Shown piece after piece: positions 25,968 to 35,007 of a DNA stretch of 64,000 bases. The DNA lies in assembly GCF_002295105.1 (NCBI RefSeq), contig NZ_NSGH01000007.1, forward strand, positions 1 through 64,000, given 5' to 3'. Position numbers and translations under genes: made by a program. Under the pieces are notes generated by a model. The model worked only from the letters and a program-made list of their open reading frames with translations, was not told the DNA's origin and made no database searches. Position 1 is the first letter of the stretch; every line of letters starts with the position of its first letter. This stretch comes from Salimicrobium humidisoli. Its GTDB lineage: Bacteria; Bacillota; Bacilli; Bacillales; Halobacillaceae.

Positions 25968-26387
25968 ATGAGTAAACCGGTAATTTACTTTTTATGTACG
26001 GGAAACTCCTGCCGCAGTCAGATGGCGGAGGGTTTCGGTAAAAAGTATCTGGGTGACAAGTATGAAGTGAAATCAGCAGGAATTGAGGCACACGGACTGA
26101 ACCCGAAAGCTGTGGAGGCGATGGAGGAAAAAGGGATAGACATCAGCGGACAGTCGTCGGAAGTTATCGATAACGTCTTGTTGAACCGCGCCGCTTACGC
26201 GATCACCCTGTGCGGGGATGCGAATGACAAGTGTCCGATGACCCCTGTTCAGGTGGTACGCTATCACTGGGGCTTCGATGATCCGGCACGTGCAGAAGGA
26301 ACGGAAGAGGAGAAGTGGGAAGTCTTCCGCCGGGTGCGTGATGAAATCGAAGAAAGAATAAAACGATTCGCCGACGAAGAAGCATAA
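25968..26387 (+). CDS. arsC: Arsenate reductase ArsC (thioredoxin-coupled)
   Basis: 139-residue low-molecular-weight-phosphatase-type arsenate reductase. The catalytic loop is CTGNSCRSQ with Cys10, and the redox relay cysteines are Cys82 and Cys89 in CGDANDKCP, the same positions as in B. subtilis and S. aureus ArsC. It reduces arsenate to arsenite, regenerated by thioredoxin; ArsB then expels the product. It has an AGAAAGGGG ribosome site and is the last gene of arsR-arsB-arsC. Confidence 0.96.
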   Translation: MSKPVIYFLCTGNSCRSQMAEGFGKKYLGDKYEVKSAGIEAHGLNPKAVEAMEEKGIDISGQSSEVIDNVLLNRAAYAITLCGDANDKCPMTPVQVVRYHWGFDDPARAEGTEEEKWEVFRRVRDEIEERIKRFADEEA

Positions 26388-26399
26388 AGAAAAATTAAG

Positions 26400-26530
26400 A
26401 AAAGCGGAAACTTCCGGGTAGAAGCGCTGGCCTAAGCAGGAGGCTTACTTTTCGGGTGCCTTATCCCGAAAATAAGTGTACTGCTTAGGACATGAGCTTC
26501 TGGAAGTTGCAGCTGGATCACGAAAAGCCG
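26400..26530. repeat. Dispersed palindromic repeat, inverted copy of the 19819-19941 unit
   Basis: Read on the minus strand, this starts with GATCCAGCTGCAACTTCCAG, passes through CTTATTTTCGGG and CCCGAAAAGTAAGCCTCCTG, and ends GGAAGTTTCCGCTTT, like unit 2 of the 19.7-kb cluster with only scattered differences. The central arms CTTACTTTTCGGG and CCCGAAAATAAG form a hairpin. Confidence 0.85.
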
Positions 26531-26562
26531 CCCCCGCGTCTGTGACCATGATTTAATGAATA

Positions 26563-26612
26563 ACAGAGGCACCAGAACCGAAAACTATTGTTCGGTTCTG
26601 GTGCCTCTGTTT
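26563..26612. terminator. Bidirectional intrinsic terminator
   Basis: A 20-bp stem, ACAGAGGCACCAGAACCGAA (26563-26582) with its exact complement at 26591-26610, loop of 8 nt. It lies between the ars operon/repeat and the convergent ATP-grasp gene. Confidence 0.85.
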
Positions 26613-26627
26613 GGTTCTATTGGGAAC

Positions 26628-27851
26628 TTATTCTTTTTCAAAAGGCGGGTGCTGCTTGAATTTCTTATAAAAGTTCATAGTGGAAGCATATACGTAGAAG
26701 CGTCGTTTGGGGCTTTTTTCCACACTGAAGTTAAACATAGGGTTTATGGCTTTATTTTCCTTGAACATTCTCTTTATCGTCTTCTTGAGTTCGCTGTCTG
26801 CGATGTATTTCAACAAAAGCTTCTTGGGAACGACCGTATAAAGCTTTTCATTTTCCGCTTTCACAGGAGTGATCTCCCGTTTCTGCAGATGCTCTTCTAC
26901 GTAATATTCTACAGGGTTGTGTCCTCCAACTGTCATATAATAGTTACTTCGTCCCAAACGGGGGTTCAGTTCGAAAAACTTATATTTTCCGTCTTTTTGG
27001 TCATACTTAATATCAAAGTTCGCAATTCCTGTGAAACCGGTATGTTCCACGATTTTCTTTGCATGTTCGACTACTTCGTCGTTACTGAACGTTCTTATAG
27101 CCAAAGGGTTCCCTCTGCCACCGGGTGTGTGGTCTTCCAGCAGCACCTGGCCATACGACGCCAACTTCGTTTCGCCATCCTGACCCACATACAAAGTCAA
27201 TATCCTCATTGCTGAATCATCACCCGGTACATATTCCTGCAGGATGACACTTTTATGAAGACCGGCTTTTTTAAGTCTGGCAGTGACATCCTCAAGTTCC
27301 TCCCGGTTCTCGCATATGAATACTTTCTTCTTACCTTCGAAATCGGTTGATTCATACAGGGCCCGGTCGGTAGGCTTTATAACCACGGGGAAGGAAAAGT
27401 TCACATCGTCGCCCGGAGATGCATCATCATTCAAATAGGTGTATTTCGGGTAAGGGACTCCTACTTTTTCACAAATATCGTAGAAACTTGTCTTATGGAT
27501 TATTTTTTGAAGCGTCTGATTGTCCACATACGGAATAACCCAGTCATCGCCAAGTTTTCCATGGAAATCAACGATGGATTCAATATGCCAGTCGTTGCTT
27601 CCAATAAGTATTTTCGGCTGATCAGGGTACATGCTGCCGATTTCTTTCAATTTGGCGAGCAAAACATCTTCCTCTCCCATCGACTTTTCTGTCATAGGGA
27701 CAATAATGGACGACTTGTCTATCGGTCCTGCAGTCTGTTTGGAAAGACTGATCGACTTTACATTATAGGCTTCGTGAAAGGAGCGGACGATGCTGTACGT
27801 GCCGATATTCGCTCCGAGGACTACGGGGATAAATGGTTGTTGTTTGAGCAT
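26628..27851 (-). CDS. ATP-grasp carboxylate-amine ligase, specificity unknown
   Basis: 407-residue ATP-grasp protein. After an N-terminal Rossmann-like region (VVLGANIGTYSIVRSFHEAY), the ATP-binding domain shows FPVVIKPTDRALYES, VILQEYVPGDDSAMRI and the Mg-binding FFELNPRLGRSNYY. The overall arrangement resembles D-aspartate ligases and related amino-acid ligases, but substrate cannot be read directly. AAAGGAG sits inside the first codons of a longer reading frame, so the start is taken at 27851. A DDAH-like gene lies upstream in the same direction, 189 nt away, perhaps a separate unit. Confidence 0.8.
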   Translation of the reverse strand: MLKQQPFIPVVLGANIGTYSIVRSFHEAYNVKSISLSKQTAGPIDKSSIIVPMTEKSMGEEDVLLAKLKEIGSMYPDQPKILIGSNDWHIESIVDFHGKLGDDWVIPYVDNQTLQKIIHKTSFYDICEKVGVPYPKYTYLNDDASPGDDVNFSFPVVIKPTDRALYESTDFEGKKKVFICENREELEDVTARLKKAGLHKSVILQEYVPGDDSAMRILTLYVGQDGETKLASYGQVLLEDHTPGGRGNPLAIRTFSNDEVVEHAKKIVEHTGFTGIANFDIKYDQKDGKYKFFELNPRLGRSNYYMTVGGHNPVEYYVEEHLQKREITPVKAENEKLYTVVPKKLLLKYIADSELKKTIKRMFKENKAINPMFNFSVEKSPKRRFYVYASTMNFYKKFKQHPPFEKE

Positions 27852-28039
27852 AATGGACTCCTTTTTCATTATTTTATAGATAAAAAGCCCGAACTGAAAT
27901 AATAGTCCGGAAGCTCCTGTATAAACGGTTGGTAAGCCAAGAATTATTGTAACATCGTTTTCATTTACATTCTAGACAACTTTGCCCCTTTATGAAAACA
28001 CTGGGTGCAGGAATTCAGGGGTAAGCAGGGTGCGCCTTT

Positions 28040-28894
28040 TCAATCTCTGATCAGCGGCAGGGTGCAGCAGCGGAAGGAACCGCCTGATTTAATGATTTCC
28101 GAAAAATCATGTTCGATAACGTGGAATCCGAGTGAACGTAATTCGTTGTTCATTCTTTCCTGGAAAGGGAGGCTGACTACGGTGCGGTTTCCGAGAGACA
28201 GGATGTTAGGTCCCATGTAAAACCGTTCGTTCTCTGTGACCGGTATCGTAACCGGATACCGGGTTTTAATTTTCCGGAGTCCCCCTTCTGAGAAAGCGGG
28301 AGGATAAACGATGGCAGTTTCCTGATCCAGGATGGAAAGGACACAGTCGAGGTGAAGTATGTCTTCTTCCAGCGGCAGGGGTTCGACCGAATAGCCGGGG
28401 AACCTCTTCTTCAAATCTTTCACTGCGTCGCTGGATGTACGTTTGGCACGTCCCACCCATATAACGTCCCCGTCTGTGAGAACGTCGCCTCCTTCAATGT
28501 GACCGTCCGGGGAACTTTCATAAGGGATGGAGTACATATCAAGCCATTCTTTCAGTCTTTCGGATTCGCCCTGACGTACGGGTTCTTCCATAGAAGCGAG
28601 GACCAGCCTTTCTCCGACAGCAAAAGCAACATCTCTTGTGAAAACCTGTTCGGGGAGATCCGGGAAAGCCGATAACTCAAGGACTTCAACTCCGTTTTTT
28701 CGCAGTATATCCAGGAAACCGGCATGTTCACCGGCGGCACGTTCCCGGTTTATGTTCGAATTTTTATAGTGCTTTTGTGTATCATTGATCGGTTCCGTTA
28801 TTTTCATATAATCGGGCGGGGTGACAATCACTTTTTTTAAAGAGCCGTATTCGTTGGTACAGCTTACACGGGAGTGGGGTGCAGTTTCTTCCAT
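28040..28894 (-). CDS. Dimethylarginine dimethylaminohydrolase-like amidinohydrolase
   Basis: 284-residue member of the guanidino-group modifying superfamily (DDAH, arginine deiminase). The catalytic elements are visible: the Asp/Glu pair in FTRDVAFAVG, the His in DGHIEGGDVL, and the Cys near the C terminus in SGGSFRCCTLPLIRD. Related Bacillus YkgA has no proven substrate; hydrolysis of methylated arginine or another guanidine is likely. AGGAGGAG precedes the ATG. Together with arginase at 3.2 kb it suggests arginine-derived nitrogen use, but the two genes are far apart. Confidence 0.88.
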   Translation of the reverse strand: MEETAPHSRVSCTNEYGSLKKVIVTPPDYMKITEPINDTQKHYKNSNINRERAAGEHAGFLDILRKNGVEVLELSAFPDLPEQVFTRDVAFAVGERLVLASMEEPVRQGESERLKEWLDMYSIPYESSPDGHIEGGDVLTDGDVIWVGRAKRTSSDAVKDLKKRFPGYSVEPLPLEEDILHLDCVLSILDQETAIVYPPAFSEGGLRKIKTRYPVTIPVTENERFYMGPNILSLGNRTVVSLPFQERMNNELRSLGFHVIEHDFSEIIKSGGSFRCCTLPLIRD

Positions 28895-28956
28895 AAGCTC
28901 TTCTCCTCCTGAGTTAAGGTACCTCTGTTTTCCCCCTCGGGCTTCCTGTCAAACGT

Positions 28957-30165
28957 TCAGACCTTTTTGACTGCGTAAGGCCGGGCTAACGTAAAGAAAG
29001 TAACGAGGCCGAGTGAGGAAGTCGAAAACAGAATGAGCCCCATAGGCACGGCTGTCGATTCATCCAGTCCGGCGAGCGGTGAAACGGCAGCCCCGAACAG
29101 GAGAGGAAGCATGCCGAGTACGGCACTTGCACTCCCGGCCCGGTGCCCCTGTTTCTCCATAGCCAGGGTAAAAGTACTGGTAAGTACCATCCCCATGCAA
29201 GTCATATAAATGAAGATGGATATGACGAGAGTGGGCAGAGGTCCTTTCGTGATCGTCATGATCAGGAGAAAAAACGTCGCAGCCACAGCAGTAATGACGG
29301 CGGTCTGGAGCAGTTTCCGCTCGTGGATGATCCCTCCGAGACGTCCGATCAGAAAGCTCCCTGTAATAATGGCAAGCCCGTTAATTCCGAACAGGATACT
29401 GAACACTTGGGGACTCACTCCGTAGATCCCCTGATAAACGAACGGTGTACCCGATACGTAGGCGAAGCTTCCTCCGTGAACGAAGCCGATTGTGAGAGCG
29501 TAGCCGATGAAGGAGCGATCCACGAGCAGCCGCCCGATCGTTTTTACGGAAGCACCGACGGAACTCGGGGTCCTTCTTTCTTTCGGGAGCGTCTCCGGCA
29601 GTTTCCACGTCACGGTAAATACGATAATCAGGCCGAGTAAGGAGAGAAAGTAAAAAATCGTGTGCCATGAAGAAAAAGGGAACCATAAAATCGCTCCGCC
29701 GGCCATCGGTGCAATCATCGGTGCTGTAGCATTGATGACCATCAGAAGAGCGAAAAATTTCGTCAGCTCCCTCCCGTCGAACACGTCACGGACGACAGCA
29801 CGGGACAGGACGACTCCTGCGGAGGCCGTGAATCCCTGGAGAAATCTTGCGATGATGAGAATATAAATATTCGGAGCAAGCGCACAGAGCAGGGATGCGA
29901 TAGCGAACAGAAACAGGAAAACTGTGAGCGGTCTTTTTCTGCCCGAAGCATCACTGATGGGGCCGACAACGATTTGACCTATCGCAAGTCCGATGAGGCA
30001 GGCGGTTAAGCTCAGCTGGACCATGGAAGCGGTCGTCGCGAGGTCCCGGGCGATTCCCGGGAAACTCGGTAAATACATATCTATATTGAGCGGCCCCATA
30101 ATCCCCAGCATTCCAAGCAGAAGGGCCAGGCCGAAACGTTCCTTTCCGGTCGGATTATGTAACAT
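28957..30165 (-). CDS. Bcr/CflA family multidrug MFS exporter
   Basis: About 402-residue major facilitator with twelve hydrophobic helices. The family signature is GPLNIDMYLPSFPGIARDL, and the loop 2-3 motif GPISDASGRKRP and the RFLQGFTASAGVVLSRAVVR stretch of Bcr/CflA exporters are present. Substrates in this family include bicyclomycin, chloramphenicol and cysteine; none can be assigned here. The start at 30165 follows AGAGGTG; a longer frame reaches 30219 without a better site. It is divergent from trxB. Confidence 0.9.
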   Translation of the reverse strand: MLHNPTGKERFGLALLLGMLGIMGPLNIDMYLPSFPGIARDLATTASMVQLSLTACLIGLAIGQIVVGPISDASGRKRPLTVFLFLFAIASLLCALAPNIYILIIARFLQGFTASAGVVLSRAVVRDVFDGRELTKFFALLMVINATAPMIAPMAGGAILWFPFSSWHTIFYFLSLLGLIIVFTVTWKLPETLPKERRTPSSVGASVKTIGRLLVDRSFIGYALTIGFVHGGSFAYVSGTPFVYQGIYGVSPQVFSILFGINGLAIITGSFLIGRLGGIIHERKLLQTAVITAVAATFFLLIMTITKGPLPTLVISIFIYMTCMGMVLTSTFTLAMEKQGHRAGSASAVLGMLPLLFGAAVSPLAGLDESTAVPMGLILFSTSSLGLVTFFTLARPYAVKKV

Positions 30166-30308
30166 GGATTGAACACCTCTTTTGTCGTTATATCCCTCCA
30201 TTTTATACCTCTGTGTCACAATATGCTAACCCTTACCCATAAAAAAATGAATGTTTTTCTACCGAGGAGGGTATGGGGGAGTAGGAAGATTTATAGGAGG
30301 GGTCATTT

Positions 30309-31262
30309 ATGACATATAAGACAGTTATACTCGGCACAGGACCTGCAGGACTTACAGCAGCGATTTACCTGGCCCGCGCGAATATGGAACCGCTGGTCAT
30401 CGAAGGACCGGAACCGGGAGGGCAGCTTACCCTGACTACGGAAGTGGAGAACTACCCCGGGTTTGCGGACGGTATTATGGGTCCGCAGCTGATGGATGAT
30501 ATGAAGAAACAGGCCGAACGTTTCGGAGCCGAATTCAAAAGAGGATGGGTGGAAGAGGTGGATACTTCCGACCGCCCTTTCAAACTGAAAATCAACGGTA
30601 TGGAGGATATTGAAACGAGAAGCCTGCTTATCTCTACCGGGGCCTCCGCCAAAATGCTCGGAATTCCCGGGGAGAAAGAGAACATAGGGAAAGGCGTAAG
30701 CACCTGCGCTACGTGTGACGGCTTCTTTTTCCGCGATAAGAAACTGGTTGTAGTCGGGGGCGGAGATTCCGCGATGGAAGAAGCGAACTTTTTGACGAAG
30801 TTTGCAAGGGAAGTGCAGATCGTCCACCGGCGCAACGAACTGAGAGCTTCCAAAATCATGCAGGACCGTGCCAAAGCCAACGAGAAAATAACGTGGGCAC
30901 TTAATAAGACACCGGTGGAAATGCAGTCGGACGGTCTGAAAATCAGCGGACTCAAAGTGGAGGATAAGGAAACGGGAGAAGAAGAAGTTATTGAAACGGA
31001 CGGAGTATTCGTAGCTATCGGCCACAATCCGAATACGGAGTTCGTGAAAGGGAAACTGGACATGGACGAAAAAGGATATCTGCTCGTGGAGCCCGGAACG
31101 ACCAACACGAACGTAGATGGTATATTCGCCTGCGGCGATGTGCAGGACGCGAAGTACCGTCAGGCGGTTACAGCTGCCGGTACAGGGTGCATGGCAGCGA
31201 TGGATGCCGAACGTTTTCTGGAAGGTGAAGCGGTCATCGACTGGAGTCAGACCTTGTCGTAA
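30309..31262 (+). CDS. trxB: Thioredoxin-disulfide reductase
   Basis: 317-residue FAD/NADPH enzyme. GTGPAGLTAAIYLARA is the FAD-binding fold, Cys133-Ala-Thr-Cys136 is the redox centre, GGGDSAMEEANFLTKFA binds NADPH, and the closing FACGDVQDAKYRQAVTAAGT is typical. It reduces thioredoxin, which also supplies ArsC. Its promoter region is shared with the divergent MFS gene. A terminator follows, so cydDC probably has its own transcript. Bacillus usually carries trxB beside cwlO or yvcI genes, so this location or a paralogue is of note. Confidence 0.94.
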   Translation: MTYKTVILGTGPAGLTAAIYLARANMEPLVIEGPEPGGQLTLTTEVENYPGFADGIMGPQLMDDMKKQAERFGAEFKRGWVEEVDTSDRPFKLKINGMEDIETRSLLISTGASAKMLGIPGEKENIGKGVSTCATCDGFFFRDKKLVVVGGGDSAMEEANFLTKFAREVQIVHRRNELRASKIMQDRAKANEKITWALNKTPVEMQSDGLKISGLKVEDKETGEEEVIETDGVFVAIGHNPNTEFVKGKLDMDEKGYLLVEPGTTNTNVDGIFACGDVQDAKYRQAVTAAGTGCMAAMDAERFLEGEAVIDWSQTLS

Positions 31263-31282
31263 CATAAAAAAATAGAGCACTG

Positions 31283-31336
31283 AACCGGTCCGGATGCGGT
31301 ACATCATACATGGTGGAACGTTCCCGGACCGGTTTT
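31283..31336 (+). terminator. Terminator after trxB
   Basis: AACCGGTCCGG at 31283-31293 pairs perfectly with CCGGACCGGTT, a 30-nt loop apart, followed by TTTC. Confidence 0.65.
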
Positions 31337-31435
31337 TCATACGTGCATGAGGAAGATCTGCTTTTCTTTAAATTCCCTGCTGTATCGCGTATAATTAATT
31401 GTGAAATGATTCACGTTGGAAAGGCGGTAACGGGA

Positions 31436-33166
31436 ATGAAAGAATGGAATCTGCTGTTAAAAAAAGAGTGGAAAAAAGTTTCGGTGATTATTCTCGCTGC
31501 CCTGCTGCTGACTTTAAGCATTATCGGGCAGGGGTATCTGTTCGTCACAATCGTGGACCGCGTTTTTATAGAAGGGGGAGGTCTGTCGGCTGTGCTCGTA
31601 CCGCTGACACTCCTGCTCGGAGTATTGTGGCTCCGTACGGGTGTCAGTACTGCGATAGCCCGTACCGGGGTCCGGCTGGCCTCTGGAGCCAAACGTATGA
31701 TGAGAGAACGGCTGCTTCACAAAATATCTGGAGCCTCCGTCGGAGAATCCGGACAGGTGGAGGCCGGGCGACGGGTGAGCGTGTTCATGGATGCAGTGGA
31801 AGAGACGGACAGTTATTTCAGCGGCTATGTACCTCAAGTGATACAGTCGCTGATCGTCCCTTTTTTCCTATTTATCACGATTGCAATGATTCATTTGAAT
31901 TCTGCCTTCATCATCCTTGCGACTTCCCCTTTCATCCCGCTTTTTTATATTATCATCGGGATGAAAACGAAAGAGAAGTCGGAGGAGAAGGTGGAAGAAA
32001 TGAACGCGCTCTCCGGAAAGTTTCTGGATATTTTGCAGGGTCTGACCACGCTGAAGCTGTTCCGTAAAGCGAAAGTCCAGAAAGAGACGATTGAAACCAG
32101 CAGTCTGAGGTTCCGCGATGCGACGATGGAAGTGCTGAAAACGGCGTTCGTGTCATCTCTCATGCTGGAACTTATTTCTATGTTGAGCATCGGGCTCATT
32201 GCTCTTGAAATCGCTCTGCAGCTGATCATATTTGAAAATATGAACTTTTTCACAGCTTTTTTCATTCTTATTCTCGCGCCCGAGTTCTATAACTATCTGA
32301 AGCAGCTCGGTTTCGCTTTTCATACGGGTCGCACAAGCATGGGAGCAGCGTCGAAGGTTTTTGAGGAAATCAATAAACCGGAAGACGAGATGCAGTGGGG
32401 GGAGAAAGAGCTTCGTTTATCCCGCCCGCCTCACATCACGCTTCGTAACGTGACGTACCGCTACGGAGAAGACGGGTTTCACACCGGCCCAGTCAGCGTA
32501 GATTTGCCGCCGGGGAAAAACCTTGCAATTGCCGGACGGACCGGTTCCGGAAAATCGACGCTCCTTCACCTGATCAGCGGACTGATGCCGGTGAAAGAAG
32601 GAACGATTGAGGTGGAAGAGGAGGACCTGCACGAGTACCGCGAGGATGAATGGATGAATCACGTCAGCTATATATCCCAGGATCCCTACATCTTCTCGGG
32701 AACATTGGAAGAGAATATTATCATCGGTGCCGGAAGACGTCCTGCCGCGGGGGAAGTGGAAACTGCACTTGAAAAAGCAGGTCTGTACGAGCTGACGCAG
32801 CGACTAGAGCGCGGGATGGACACGCTTTTAGGTGAAGGAGGAAGAGGTCTGTCCGGAGGAGAAAAGCAGCGGCTGGCGCTCGCCCGGGCCTTTCTTAAGG
32901 ATCCGTACATCGTTCTTCTCGACGAACCTACCACCGGGCTGGACCTGGAGACAGAACGTATTCTGAGCGAATCGCTGACGGAATTGTCGCAGCAGGCAAC
33001 GATGATTACGGTAGCCCACCGCCTGCATACTATACGGGAGTCGGATGAAATACTGTTTCTGGAAGACGGCCGCGTGGCAGGTCAGGGAACACATGAAGAG
33101 CTGTTCGGCACCGTAGATGAATACCGCCGGATGACGACGGCGAGCCGGGGAGTGGAAGTGCAATGA
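31436..33166 (+). CDS. cydD: ABC transporter CydD (thiol exporter for cytochrome bd assembly)
   Basis: 576-residue half-transporter with an N-terminal six-helix membrane domain (about 1-310) and a C-terminal ATPase. Walker A is GRTGSGKST, the Q-loop is YISQDPYIFSG, the signature is LSGGEKQRLALARAFL, and Walker B is IVLLDEPTTGLD. The gene order with a second half-transporter overlapping by 4 nt identifies CydD/CydC, which exports cysteine and glutathione-like thiols needed for cytochrome bd. A longer frame begins at 31310, but the AAGGCGG site and membrane-protein start at 31436 are better. Confidence 0.9.
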   Translation: MKEWNLLLKKEWKKVSVIILAALLLTLSIIGQGYLFVTIVDRVFIEGGGLSAVLVPLTLLLGVLWLRTGVSTAIARTGVRLASGAKRMMRERLLHKISGASVGESGQVEAGRRVSVFMDAVEETDSYFSGYVPQVIQSLIVPFFLFITIAMIHLNSAFIILATSPFIPLFYIIIGMKTKEKSEEKVEEMNALSGKFLDILQGLTTLKLFRKAKVQKETIETSSLRFRDATMEVLKTAFVSSLMLELISMLSIGLIALEIALQLIIFENMNFFTAFFILILAPEFYNYLKQLGFAFHTGRTSMGAASKVFEEINKPEDEMQWGEKELRLSRPPHITLRNVTYRYGEDGFHTGPVSVDLPPGKNLAIAGRTGSGKSTLLHLISGLMPVKEGTIEVEEEDLHEYREDEWMNHVSYISQDPYIFSGTLEENIIIGAGRRPAAGEVETALEKAGLYELTQRLERGMDTLLGEGGRGLSGGEKQRLALARAFLKDPYIVLLDEPTTGLDLETERILSESLTELSQQATMITVAHRLHTIRESDEILFLEDGRVAGQGTHEELFGTVDEYRRMTTASRGVEVQ

Positions 33167-34872
33167 AAGAACTGCGAACTGTATTGGCTCTCGTAGCAAG
33201 AGAAAAGAAGGATATATGGTTTTCCATCGTATTCGGGGTGCTGGCCGGCCTGACGACAGTGGGGCTGTTCGGCGCAAGCGGATACCTCATTTCAAAAGCT
33301 GCTCTCGCTCCGCCTCTTTATACGCTCATTATCGTTATCGCCATGGTGAAACTGTTCGGTTTTACAAGAGCGCTCGGGCGGTATGTGGAACGGCTGTTTT
33401 CGCACCGGGCCACCTTCACGATTTTAAGTCATATCCGGACGCGTTTTTTTGAACTGCTTGAACCGGAAGTGCCGCACATATTCCGGAAATACCGGAGCGG
33501 GGATCTTCTCGCACGGGTCATCGGGGACGTGGAGAGCCTGCAGAACTTCTTCCTGCGGGTCTATTACCCCCCGATTGTGCTTCTCATCGTATTTTTGAGT
33601 ACTATCATTTTCACTGCATTTTTCTCATGGATGCTCGCTCTGCTGTTCTTTCTCGGCCTGGTCATCGTAGGAGTGGTAATTCCGTTCATAGCTACTCTGA
33701 AACAGCGGAAGAGCCAGTATTCCGTGAGAGAAGGCCGTGGTATTCTCTCCACGAAGCTTGCGGAGTGGCTGTACGGCTTCCGTGATTTGAAAATATATCA
33801 GAAACAGGAAGAAACAGAGGCAGAGCTCAGGGAATCGATGGAGAAATACGAAGCCGCTCATGAACGGCAGCAGCTGCAAATGGCTGGCGGGGAAGGCTGG
33901 AACCTGCTGGCTTCTCTGACAGCGACATGGGCTGTCGTACTCGTTTCCGTCTGGCAGATCGGAGCCGGGGAGCTGGACGGGATTTTCCTTGCCATGTTCA
34001 TCATGATTTCTCTTATGGTGTTTGAAGATGCCGGGCCGATGGCGAACGTGCCGAGGCATCTGGAAGATAACAGAAACGCAGCGGAGCGCCTGTTCTCCCT
34101 TCCCGGACGGACCGGCAGACACTCGGGCGATGTCTCTCTCGAATCATCCGGACCGCTTTCGTTTTCCATGGAGAACGTAACTTACTCGTTTCCGGAAAGT
34201 CTGACTCCTGCCCTTCAGGATGCGACTATCTCTTTTCCTGCCGGCTCCAAAACGGCCATCGTCGGCGCCAGCGGGTCAGGGAAGTCGACGATCCAGCAGC
34301 TCCTTCTTTCTATGGACGTGCCCGAAGCAGGGTTTATAAAAGTACAGGGGGAAGACATGCAGAGGGTGAGTCAGGAAAGCGTGTGGAAAGAAGTGAACGC
34401 TATCCTGCAGGAAAGCCATTTCTTTTACGGGACGGTCAGAGATAACCTTCTCCTTGCCGATAAAGACGCCGATGACCGTAAAATGCAGGAAGTGCTTGAG
34501 CGCGTGAAACTGCCGCATCTGTCCCCTGAACATCCGGTAGAGGAAAAAGGAGGAAACCTCTCAGGAGGAGAGAAGCAGCGACTTGCGCTGGCCAGGGTTT
34601 ACCTGAAGCCGGCCCGTACGTGGATTCTTGACGAACCGTTTTCCTCGGTGGACGCCCTTACCGAAAGCGAACTGATGCAGGACTTTTGGGAAACAGCGGC
34701 TCAGGATACCGTTATTCTTATCAGCCATAATCTTAAAGGGCTTGAACAGATGGATAACATTGTCGTCGTTGAACAGGGACAGGTGATAGAAAAAGGAAGT
34801 TATGAGGAACTTATGGAGAGGAAAGGGTACTTCTACAGAATGAAACAGCTTGAAAATACGCTTATCGGTTAA
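33163..34872 (+). CDS. cydC: ABC transporter CydC
   Basis: 569-residue half-transporter, partner of CydD. Six membrane helices lie in about 1-310. The ATPase shows GASGSGKST, ILQESHFFYGTVRDN, LSGGEKQRLALARVYL and TWILDEPFSSVD. The start codon overlaps the cydD stop (ATGA), a sign of coupled translation for a heterodimer. Structural genes cydAB, which precede cydCD in B. subtilis, are not found beside them here. Confidence 0.9.
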   Translation: MKELRTVLALVAREKKDIWFSIVFGVLAGLTTVGLFGASGYLISKAALAPPLYTLIIVIAMVKLFGFTRALGRYVERLFSHRATFTILSHIRTRFFELLEPEVPHIFRKYRSGDLLARVIGDVESLQNFFLRVYYPPIVLLIVFLSTIIFTAFFSWMLALLFFLGLVIVGVVIPFIATLKQRKSQYSVREGRGILSTKLAEWLYGFRDLKIYQKQEETEAELRESMEKYEAAHERQQLQMAGGEGWNLLASLTATWAVVLVSVWQIGAGELDGIFLAMFIMISLMVFEDAGPMANVPRHLEDNRNAAERLFSLPGRTGRHSGDVSLESSGPLSFSMENVTYSFPESLTPALQDATISFPAGSKTAIVGASGSGKSTIQQLLLSMDVPEAGFIKVQGEDMQRVSQESVWKEVNAILQESHFFYGTVRDNLLLADKDADDRKMQEVLERVKLPHLSPEHPVEEKGGNLSGGEKQRLALARVYLKPARTWILDEPFSSVDALTESELMQDFWETAAQDTVILISHNLKGLEQMDNIVVVEQGQVIEKGSYEELMERKGYFYRMKQLENTLIG

Positions 34873-34876
34873 TAAG

Positions 34877-34914
34877 AAAAAGATCGTCTTTCTTTTCGGA
34901 AAGGCGATCTTTTT
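34877..34914 (+). terminator. Intrinsic terminator of cydDC
   Basis: Stem AAAGATCGTCTTTC/GAAAGGCGATCTTT (one G-U pair) with a T-rich tail, 5 nt after the stop. Confidence 0.85.
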
Positions 34915-35007
34915 ATGTGGTCCGGCATGGGGAGATAGAAGTATCTGTAAGGAAAGCCCTTACAAAGGCATCCATTTTTTAGTAGTATGAAGAGAGGAGG
35001 GATTACT

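Noticed and set aside
20442-26387. Metal resistance genes on a transposon or plasmid insert
   Set aside because: No transposase, integrase or flanking inverted ends; codon use looks like the neighbours. Only the dispersed repeats lie nearby.
31140-31262. Ferredoxin-NADP reductase instead of thioredoxin reductase for the 30.3-kb gene
   Set aside because: The CATC redox pair at 133-136 is specific for thioredoxin reductase.
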